This document shows positions 5,851 through 10,683 of a stretch of 10,683 nt of DNA, piece after piece (within the stretch, counting starts at the first letter, position 1; the number at the start of each line of letters is the position of its first letter). Where the stretch lies: contig CANHKH010000072.1 of NCBI GenBank assembly GCA_947460165.1, forward strand, positions 1-10,683, read 5' to 3'. Under the pieces are notes generated by a model. The model was not told the origin of the DNA and searched no databases. It worked only from the letters and a program-made list of their open reading frames with translations. A program made the position numbers and the translations under genes. The DNA comes from Comamonadaceae bacterium. Its GTDB lineage: Bacteria; Pseudomonadota; Gammaproteobacteria; Burkholderiales; Burkholderiaceae_C.

Positions 5851-6816
5851 TTATTCGCCCTGGATGTTCGCCGCCTTGACCAGCCGAGCCCATTGCGCGT
5901 TTTCGCGGGCCACCTGTTCGCCGAATTTCTGCGGCCCATCGGCAATCACCTGGATGCCCTGGGCCATGAACTGGCTTTTGACGTCGGGCGTGTCGAGGGC
6001 GCGGCGCAGTTGCATGCCCAGCATCTCCACCACGTTCGTCGGCGTTCCGCTGGGCACGTTCAGGCCAAACCACAGGGCCGAATCGAATCCGGGGATTTTT
6101 CCTTCCTCGAAGGTGGGCACCTCGGGCAAGGCCGGCATGCGCTCTCGGCCAATCACGGCCAGGGCCTTGAGCTTGCCGGCCTTGACGTTGGAGAGCACCG
6201 GTGTGGAGGGCGCAAACGAGGCATCCACCACGCCCGAGAGCACGTCGGTGATGGCTTGCGAGCTGCCGCGATAAGGCACATGGGTGAGCTTGACGCCGGC
6301 CACCTGATTGAAGAGCTCACCGTAAAGGTGGGTGAAGGTGCCGTTGCCCGAAGAGGCAAAACTCAGCTTGCCCGGCGCGGCCTTGGCGGCGGCAACCAGA
6401 CCCTGCAGGTTGCTGGCGGGGGAGTTGGCGGGGACCACCAGCAGCACCGGGTTTTCAGCCAGCAGCATCACGGGGGCCAGGTCCTTGGTGAAGTCGAACT
6501 TCAGGTTGGGCGAGACGCTTTGGTTGATGACGTTGGCCGTGGTGCTCAGCAGCAAGGTGTAGCCGTCCGGCGCGGAGCGGGCCACCGCCTCGGCCGCCAC
6601 GCTGCTGCCGGCGCCGGTGCGGTTCTCCACCACCACCGGCTGGCCCAGGCTTTGTGACAGCTTGGGGGCGAGCGCGCGGGCGATCAGGTCGCCGGTGGTG
6701 CCGGGCGGAAAGCCCACGATGATTTTGACGGGCTTGTCCGGCCATGCCGCGCTGGCTGCAGCGCTGCACAGAGTCAGGGCGAGGGCCAGAGCCCACCGCA
6801 GCATCGAGTTTTTCAT
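5851..6816 (-). CDS. Bug/TctC-family periplasmic solute-binding protein
   Basis: Periplasmic binding protein of the Bug (Bordetella uptake gene) / TctC family, 321 aa, which captures small carboxylates, usually for tripartite tricarboxylate transporters. Residues 1-23 form a Sec signal peptide (KNSMLR, then a hydrophobic run, then SAAASA before AW). The mature protein opens WPDKPVKIIVGFPPGTTGD, the family's N-terminal signature, with the usual ligand-loop region VVENRTGAGSS and the second-domain motif HVPYRGSSQAITDVLSG. ATG at 6814-6816 has AGGAAA upstream. It sits 27 bp after the crotonase gene and 18 bp before the hydrolase gene. No TctA/TctB membrane subunit is present in the window. This is common: Burkholderiales carry many orphan Bug proteins. 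The ligand cannot be inferred. Confidence 0.94.
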   Translation of the reverse strand: MKNSMLRWALALALTLCSAAASAAWPDKPVKIIVGFPPGTTGDLIARALAPKLSQSLGQPVVVENRTGAGSSVAAEAVARSAPDGYTLLLSTTANVINQSVSPNLKFDFTKDLAPVMLLAENPVLLVVPANSPASNLQGLVAAAKAAPGKLSFASSGNGTFTHLYGELFNQVAGVKLTHVPYRGSSQAITDVLSGVVDASFAPSTPVLSNVKAGKLKALAVIGRERMPALPEVPTFEEGKIPGFDSALWFGLNVPSGTPTNVVEMLGMQLRRALDTPDVKSQFMAQGIQVIADGPQKFGEQVARENAQWARLVKAANIQGE

Positions 6817-6843
6817 GGGATTTCCTGGTGTGGGGGTGGGTCT

Positions 6844-7560
6844 TCAGCGCGAGCCGAGCACGTTGGCCAGCAGGCTCGCGCCATACAGGACCGCCGCTGT
6901 GTCTTGACCCCGGGGGGCCGTGCCGAGGTACTGCTTGACCGCCTCCAACGCCGGCTGTGGAAATCCCAACAGGCGCTGCGTCAACGCCTGCAGATGGGCA
7001 TCGAGTTCGTGGGGCGGGACCACCTTGCTGAGCAGGCCCGTGGCCAGCGCCCAGGCCGCGTTTTCTTCCTCGGCGCTGTAGACCAAGGCGCCTATGGCCT
7101 TGGTGGGCATGCGCTCGAGCAGAGGCGCCATGGCGATGACCGGTGGAATGCCGCGTTCGAGTTCGCGCAGGCGAAAGCCGGCGTTGCTGGCGGCCAGGGT
7201 GTAGTCGCACACGCCGGCCAGCACCAGGCCTATGCCCCAGGCGCGTCCCTGCACGCAGCCAATCAGGGGTTGGCGCAGGCGCCGCAAGGACTCGTACAAC
7301 TGAACAATGGGCGCGGCATCGTCGCGCAGCACGTCCATGGCATTGACCTGGGCGCCTGGGGCGGGGGGCTCCATGTCGCGGCCCAGGCAAAAGTCATCGC
7401 CTTGGGCGCGCAGCACCACCAGCCGGGCAGGGCCTGCTGCGTCGAGCGCGTCGGCCATGCGGGCGGCCATGTCATTGCTCAGGCGATTGCCGGCCTCAGG
7501 ACGTGCCAGGGTGATGGTCAGAATGTCTGCCTCGCGGCTGACGGTGAGGGCGTCTGGCAT
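6844..7560 (-). CDS. Enoyl-CoA hydratase/isomerase (crotonase) family protein
   Basis: Crotonase-superfamily enzyme acting on acyl-CoA thioesters, 238 aa (the family is usually about 255-270). The oxyanion-hole segments are present: DDFCLGRDM (55-63) and GRAWGIGLVLAGVCDYTLA (105-123). In the region where crotonase catalytic glutamates lie, RELERGIPPVIA (132-143) has Glu133 and Glu135 but the usual GxxPGxGG-type loop is altered. Hydratase, isomerase or hydrolase chemistry therefore cannot be assigned. I chose ATG at 7558-7560 because GAAGGA lies about 7 nt upstream and MPDALTVSREADILTITLAR is a normal crotonase beginning; the open frame further upstream has no family similarity. It is the first gene of the operon with the Bug protein and the hydrolase, suggesting a CoA-dependent route for an imported organic acid. 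Confidence 0.9.
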   Translation of the reverse strand: MPDALTVSREADILTITLARPEAGNRLSNDMAARMADALDAAGPARLVVLRAQGDDFCLGRDMEPPAPGAQVNAMDVLRDDAAPIVQLYESLRRLRQPLIGCVQGRAWGIGLVLAGVCDYTLAASNAGFRLRELERGIPPVIAMAPLLERMPTKAIGALVYSAEEENAAWALATGLLSKVVPPHELDAHLQALTQRLLGFPQPALEAVKQYLGTAPRGQDTAAVLYGASLLANVLGSR

Positions 7561-7923
7561 GTCAGCGTCCTTCAGGCCTGCGCCTGGTTGGGGGCGTGCG
7601 CATCGGTGCGGCCAGCGCGCTTTGAAAGTGACTCTCGAGGGCAGCGTTGCGCAGGCTATGCCGGTATGCGCTTTGTAGGTGCCCGCCTGCCGGCGATTTT
7701 TTGCATGAGGTGATGCCCATGGACCTCCCACGATCGCCAGCAGGCTGGCTCCTGCGAGGGGAAATCCGGCCAACACCCATTACCGCTGTGGCCAGCAGCA
7801 CTTCACTTGCTCTGGTGGGCTTCATGGCGATAACCTTAACTGAAAGGAAATTCAAGCACATGAGGCCAATTATGGCCCCTTGGAAGAGCCCTCAACCCAT
7901 GTAGAAACCATGGCTTGCTGCGC
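7561..7923. other. Upstream region of the operon with a possible broken small membrane ORF
   Basis: No intact gene is recognised. On the minus strand ATG at 7823-7825 has AAGG about 9 nt upstream and starts MKPTRASEVLLATAVMGVG. This frame runs 87 codons to 7562 but soon becomes Arg/Ser-rich and unlike a protein. The neighbouring frame reads VLAGFPLAGASLLAIVGG directly afterwards, so a one-base shift would give a continuous hydrophobic N-terminus. This may be a frameshifted remnant of a membrane or exported protein, or the operon leader. The palindrome-like GGCCA-ATTA-TGGCC lies at 7864-7877. I saw no clear -35/-10 pair. Confidence 0.3.
7864..7877. promoter_or_regulatory. Short palindrome GGCCA-N4-TGGCC, candidate operator
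   Basis: GGCCA (7864-7868), ATTA, then TGGCC (7873-7877) form a symmetric site about 300 bp upstream of the crotonase gene and 39 bp upstream of the small ATG at 7825. Symmetric sites of this size are typical of dimeric repressors and activators, and its position on the operon side fits. There is no further support, and the LuxR-type regulator gene nearby is not shown to bind it. Confidence 0.25.
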
Positions 7924-7987
7924 CCGCATGAAGGCCGTGCCTGGCCGATCCACCGCCAAAACGCGCTGTTCACAAGAAGGATCAGCG
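7924..7987 (+). repeat. Direct repeat, copy B (right of the catabolic operon)
   Basis: Second copy of the 64-bp repeat at 4987-5050, same orientation, 56 of 64 positions identical by hand. The two copies are 2937 bp apart and enclose the whole crotonase-Bug-hydrolase operon. Copy B lies immediately next to, and slightly overlaps, the end of the IstB remnant (minus-strand stop at 7982-7984). On the minus strand both copies can be read as DPSCEQR, I or V, then LAVDR and TAF.R.QQ, so a shared coding origin is also possible. Confidence 0.7.
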
Positions 7988-8245
7988 GTGCGTTGGCCAT
8001 GGCGGGCGCGTAGCCAATGCACAACCGAGCCAAGACATGCCCGCGCCTGTTGGCGCTGTGATCAGCACCGCATGCCCACTGCGCACCCACGGCCCCAGCG
8101 TCAAGCTCATCACCGTGGCGTGGTCAATGCCCCGTGAGGCCTGGCAGTCCAAGATCTCGATCATGGCCTGCGGGTATTTGAGTCGGGCGGTTTGGAGTAG
8201 CTTGGTGCAGCGCCTGTTGTGCCTGCCGTGGACCTCTTTGTCCCC
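7982..8245 (-). pseudogene. istB: IS21-family IstB helper ATPase remnant
   Basis: About 87 residues of an IstB-type transposition helper ATPase, the AAA+ partner of the IS21 transposase IstA. The readable frame starts near GDKEVHGRHNRRCTKLLQTA and continues RLKYPQAMIEILDCQASRGID, HATVMSLTLGPWVRSGHAVLI and TAPTGAGMSWLGCALA. This matches IstB order: a helical N-terminal part ending with an SRGLD-like motif, then WVR, then the Walker A strand and loop. Walker A is damaged: GPTGxGKTWLACAL has become APTGAGMSWLGCAL, so the phosphate-binding Lys is Met. The first 50 or so residues, Walker B and the whole C-terminal half are absent; similarity ends near 8000 and a stop follows at 7982. It is a dead fragment, and no IstA is seen in the window. 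Confidence 0.8.
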
Positions 8246-8446
8246 CCGCAGTGTGGGAGCCTGTAATGGCCGTCGATTTTTCTTTTTTACACATTCAAGC
8301 CGACTAAACCAGACAGAATTTCAACTTTATATTTCAATGCGGTGGCTGGGTTTTTCCCTTCACTCTGAATGCGCTACTAAGCCCCAGCCCGTTCACAGTG
8401 TCAGCGATATGCGCTAAGCCGCCGTCTGCCTACCATCCTCAACATC
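8246..8446. other. Upstream region of the LuxR-type regulator
   Basis: Two hundred bases between the IstB remnant and the regulator's Shine-Dalgarno. The first part is T-rich (8274-8288) and 8310-8340 is AT-rich, which would suit a promoter, but no -35/-10 pair with correct spacing convinced me. No gene is seen. Confidence 0.4.
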
Positions 8447-8456
8447 AAGGAGGTGA
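8447..8456 (+). promoter_or_regulatory. Near-perfect Shine-Dalgarno of the LuxR-type gene
   Basis: AAGGAGGTGA, almost the full complement of the 16S rRNA 3' end, ends 3 nt before the ATG at 8460. It fixes the start codon and suggests efficient translation initiation. Confidence 0.8.
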
Positions 8457-8459
8457 CAT

Positions 8460-9206
8460 ATGTATCTTTCCTCGGCAAAGACTCAGTTGCTGGGCCGTGT
8501 GATGCAAACCCTGGCCGAGCCCTATGCCGAGGCTGAAGTGCGCCAACGCGTGGGTGCCCTGCTGCTGGACCTGCTGGACGCCGACTACTACGCTTCCTAC
8601 GTCTGGGACGAAGGGAGTCACTCGTTCGGCGACCGCGTGGCGCTGAACATGAGCGATCTGAATTTGGCGACCTACGAAGCCTACTTTCAGCACCGCGATC
8701 CCATCACGCCCTTGATGCAGCAGCGGCGCGAGGCCACATTGGTGCTCCAGGTCATGCCCCAGCATGAGCTGGTGCGCACTGAATTTTTCAACGACTTCCT
8801 GGACCGCGACGGCCTGTATTGGGGAGTCAACCTCTACGCTTGGGACAAAGAGGACAACATCGGCGACATGCGCATTTGGCGCAACCGCCGACGCGAGAGC
8901 TTTGACCAGGACACGCTAGAGCTGCTGGAGCTCATTCGCCCGGCCTTTGTCGCGGCGTTGCGCCGCGCTCGCAGCGGGCAAGCACAGCCCGCCTTGGTGC
9001 AAGCGGCCCCCTCGCTGGCAATGTTGAGCGCGCGCGAACGCGAGGTCGTGCAGTTGGCGTCCTTGGGCCATGGCGACAAGGCCATCGCACAGCGCATGAA
9101 CATTGGCTTTACCACGGTGCGCACCCACTTGGGAAACGCTTTTCGCAAGCTCGGTGTCACCAACCGCGTGCAGTTGGTGGCCTGCTTGGCGCGGAAGCGC
9201 CACTGA
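8460..9206 (+). CDS. LuxR-family helix-turn-helix transcriptional regulator
   Basis: DNA-binding regulator of 248 aa. Residues 188-245 are a LuxR/FixJ-type helix-turn-helix: MLSAREREVVQLASLGHGDK, AIAQRMNIGFTTVRTHLGNA, FRKLGVTNRVQLV, with the usual REREV, IA..M.I...TVRTH and KLGV.NR.QL positions. Residues 1-165 form an N-terminal domain without membrane segments, probably a small-molecule or GAF-like sensor; it is not a receiver (no phosphorylatable Asp pattern) and not clearly an acyl-homoserine-lactone domain. The start is set by the strong Shine-Dalgarno. It is transcribed away from the catabolic operon and is separated from it by the IstB remnant and repeat copy B. It is a candidate regulator of that operon, but nothing in the sequence proves the link. 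Its 3' end converges on the peptidase gene. Confidence 0.88.
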   Translation: MYLSSAKTQLLGRVMQTLAEPYAEAEVRQRVGALLLDLLDADYYASYVWDEGSHSFGDRVALNMSDLNLATYEAYFQHRDPITPLMQQRREATLVLQVMPQHELVRTEFFNDFLDRDGLYWGVNLYAWDKEDNIGDMRIWRNRRRESFDQDTLELLELIRPAFVAALRRARSGQAQPALVQAAPSLAMLSAREREVVQLASLGHGDKAIAQRMNIGFTTVRTHLGNAFRKLGVTNRVQLVACLARKRH

Positions 9207-9246
9207 GCTGGCCTGAACTGGTTTGGGGCTGCAAGCTGTCAGCTCA
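9204..9246. terminator. Inverted repeat spanning both stop codons of convergent genes
   Basis: TGAGCTG (9204-9210) and CAGCTCA (9240-9246) are perfect 7-bp inverted copies with a 29-nt loop. The first contains the LuxR-type stop and the second overlaps the stop of the minus-strand peptidase. A bidirectional 3'-end structure is conceivable, but the loop is long and there is no T-run, so confidence is low. Confidence 0.25.
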
Positions 9247-9922
9247 GCGCACCGCCGCCCAAGGCCAGGTCGGCATGGCCTTGCAGCCGGTGCGCCAGCA
9301 CCACGGTCAGGGCTTGCCGGGTGGCCGCCACTTGCAGTGGCAAGGGCCAGCTCGGCAAGCTCGGGCCTGGCCAGTTCGCCGCCTGTTCTGGAAGCAGCGG
9401 CAAATGCACAAAGCCGCTGTGCACGCCCAGCCCGGCCAGCGTGTGCTGCAGGGCATAAAACACCTGGTTGCAGACAAAAGTGCCTGCCGTTTGCGACACC
9501 GACGCAGGGAAGCCGGCCGCGCGCAAACCGGCCACCAGCGCCTTGATGGGCAAGGTGCTGAAGTAAGCCGCCGGGCCGCCTGCGACCACCGGCACATCCA
9601 CCGGCTGCGCCCCGGCGTTGTCGGGGATGCGGGCATCCATCACATTGATGGCCACTCGCTCCACCGAAAAGTCACAGCGCCCCTCGGCCTGGCCCAGCGC
9701 CAGCACCATGTCGGGCTGATGCTGCTTGAGCGCTTGCTGCAAGACCGGCAGCGCCTGGGCGAACACGCAGGGCAGTTGCACCGCCACGAGCTGCGCGCCC
9801 TGCAGCGTCTGGCCATGCAGGGCGCGCGCCACCTCCCACGAGGGGTTGAGACTTTGCCCGCCAAAGGGCTCAAAGCCAGTGAGCAACATGCGCATGGGGA
9901 GGGGCGGGCTGGGGCTGAGCAT
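9239..9922 (-). CDS. pcp: Pyroglutamyl-peptidase I (pyrrolidone-carboxylate peptidase)
   Basis: Cysteine peptidase (family C15) that removes N-terminal pyroglutamate from peptides, in the cytoplasm. The N-terminal signature RMLLTGFEPFGG (11-22) and the triad are all present: Glu80 in LGQAEGR, Cys151 in GTFVCNQVFYAL (148-159) and His173 in SGFVHLP. Length is 227 aa against about 215 for the family; the excess is the first nine residues. Two starts are possible. ATG at 9920-9922 overlaps the upstream aldehyde-dehydrogenase stop (TGATG), implying translational coupling, and is used here. ATG at 9893-9895 would give the more usual MRMLLTGFEPF opening. Neither has a clear Shine-Dalgarno. The gene faces the LuxR-type gene tail to tail across 32 bp. 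Confidence 0.94.
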   Translation of the reverse strand: MLSPSPPLPMRMLLTGFEPFGGQSLNPSWEVARALHGQTLQGAQLVAVQLPCVFAQALPVLQQALKQHQPDMVLALGQAEGRCDFSVERVAINVMDARIPDNAGAQPVDVPVVAGGPAAYFSTLPIKALVAGLRAAGFPASVSQTAGTFVCNQVFYALQHTLAGLGVHSGFVHLPLLPEQAANWPGPSLPSWPLPLQVAATRQALTVVLAHRLQGHADLALGGGALS

Positions 9923-10683
9923 CAGACGTGGAAGACCGACACCGTCTTGGTATTGAGGTAGGCCTCCAGTGCCTCAGGGCCGCCTTCGCTGCCATAGCCC
10001 GAGTCCTTCATGCCGCCAAAAGGCAACTCGGGCCAGGGGGCCGATGGCTGGTTGACCCAGAGCATGCCCACCTCCAGGCCTTGGCTCAGTTGGTGCAAGG
10101 TTTTCATCGAGTTGGTGAAGGCATAACCGGCCAGGCCAAAGGGCAGGCGGTTGGCCTCGGCAATGGCGTCTTCGATGTTCTCGAAGCTGCGGATGGCTGC
10201 AATCGGGCCAAAGGGCTCGTGGACCACCACATCGGCATCCAGTGGCACATGCGACATCACGGTGGGCGCAAAGAAATTGCCTTGCGTGCCAATGCGCTCG
10301 CCGCCAGTGAGCACCTTGGCGCCTTTGGCGCGGGCGTCTTGCACGATGGACTGCATGGCCGCCAAGCGGCGCTCGTTGGCCAAGGGCCCCATTTGGGTGC
10401 CAGCGGCCAGGCCGTCGCCGACCTGCAGGGCTTGCGCTTGGGCGGCAAAGCGTTGGGCAAATTCTTCGGCCAGGTGGTGGTGCACCAAAAAGCGGGTGGG
10501 CGAGATGCAGACCTGGCCTGCGTTGCGGAACTTGGCCGCGCCTGCGGTCTTGAGCGCCAGCGCAATGTCGCCGTCTTCGGCCACGATCACCGGGGCGTGG
10601 CCGCCCAGCTCCATGGTCACCCGCTTCATGTGCTGGCCCGCCAAGGCGGCCAGCTGCTTGCCCACGGGGGTGGAGCCGGTGAA
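9922..10683 (-). CDS. gabD: NAD(P)-dependent aldehyde dehydrogenase, succinate-semialdehyde dehydrogenase type; 5' end outside window
   Basis: C-terminal 253 residues of an aldehyde dehydrogenase (ALDH superfamily), probably oxidising succinate semialdehyde to succinate. The visible segment starts FTGSTPVGK (cofactor-binding turn). It continues with VTMELGGHAPVIV, holding the general-base Glu (residue 25 of the fragment), FRNAGQVCISPTRF with the nucleophile Cys (residue 59), and HEPFGPIAAI. It ends LPFGGMKDSGYGSEGG...AYLNTKTVSVFHV. NAGQVC.SPTRF and the WPELPFGGMKDSGYG tail are typical of the GabD/SSADH subgroup. The exact aldehyde is inferred, and related semialdehyde dehydrogenases cannot be excluded. 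The reading frame is open to the window edge. Its TGA overlaps the ATG of the peptidase gene by one base, so the two are likely co-transcribed. Confidence 0.9.
   Translation of the reverse strand, partial: FTGSTPVGKQLAALAGQHMKRVTMELGGHAPVIVAEDGDIALALKTAGAAKFRNAGQVCISPTRFLVHHHLAEEFAQRFAAQAQALQVGDGLAAGTQMGPLANERRLAAMQSIVQDARAKGAKVLTGGERIGTQGNFFAPTVMSHVPLDADVVVHEPFGPIAAIRSFENIEDAIAEANRLPFGLAGYAFTNSMKTLHQLSQGLEVGMLWVNQPSAPWPELPFGGMKDSGYGSEGGPEALEAYLNTKTVSVFHV

Noticed and set aside
5074..6657. Plus-strand open frame of 527 aa opposite the hydrolase and Bug genes
   Set aside because: His/Gly/Ala/Arg-rich shadow of GC-rich genes on the other strand; no start signal and no domain.
6904..7713. Plus-strand open frame of 269 aa opposite the crotonase gene
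   Set aside because: Antisense shadow with low-complexity composition and no ribosome binding site.
8037..8417. Plus-strand open frame of 126 aa between the IstB remnant and the LuxR-type gene
   Set aside because: Its first half is antisense to the IstB fragment and it has no Shine-Dalgarno or recognisable domain.
9275..9961. Plus-strand frame of 228 aa opposite the pyroglutamyl-peptidase gene
   Set aside because: Antisense shadow; the minus strand has a complete catalytic triad and family signature.
1..10683. CRISPR arrays, rRNA or tRNA genes, known riboswitches
   Set aside because: No regularly spaced repeats, no tRNA cloverleaf or rRNA-like sequence, and no riboswitch core was seen on reading both strands.

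Overview
The window looks like chromosomal DNA of a GC-rich betaproteobacterium, most likely a member of the Burkholderiales (Comamonadaceae-like). This is inferred from the orphan Bug/TctC-type periplasmic binding protein, an acyl-CoA-type catabolic operon, an RNB ribonuclease of the betaproteobacterial type, and the codon usage. I ran no taxonomic search.

Layout, left to right. (1) Positions 1-1619 carry two housekeeping genes on the minus strand: a YqiA-like esterase followed by an RNB-family exoribonuclease that runs off the left edge. (2) Positions 1620-5060 are an accessory, partly decayed stretch. It opens with an intact FitAB/VapBC-type toxin-antitoxin operon on the plus strand, with a strong promoter whose -10 is covered by an inverted repeat. 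A 475-bp stretch with no recognisable gene follows. Next come two gene remnants meeting head to head at about 3598-3601: a lipoprotein-like gene (minus) and a GHKL ATP-binding regulator (plus), both lacking their 5' ends. An N-terminal scrap of a GIY-YIG nuclease-family protein ends the stretch. (3) Positions 5068-7560 hold a compact three-gene minus-strand operon: crotonase-fold enoyl-CoA hydratase/isomerase, Bug-type solute-binding protein, and alpha/beta hydrolase. It is plausibly for uptake and breakdown of an organic acid, but the substrate cannot be read from sequence. (4) Positions 7561-8446 hold the operon's upstream region and a remnant of an IS21-type IstB helper ATPase. (5) From 8460 a LuxR-type regulator (plus) converges on a minus-strand pair, pyroglutamyl-peptidase I and an aldehyde dehydrogenase resembling succinate-semialdehyde dehydrogenase, which runs off the right edge.

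The most notable structural signal is a roughly 64-bp direct repeat (56 of 64 identical by hand alignment) at 4987-5050 and 7924-7987 that brackets the whole three-gene operon. The left copy lies where the GIY-YIG gene is cut off and the right copy abuts the IstB remnant. The operon may therefore have arrived, or been rearranged, as a repeat-bounded unit. I found no CRISPR array, no rRNA or tRNA gene, and no convincing wholly new system. The hard-to-explain parts are the repeat pair, the double-truncation junction, and the unassigned region 2640-3114.
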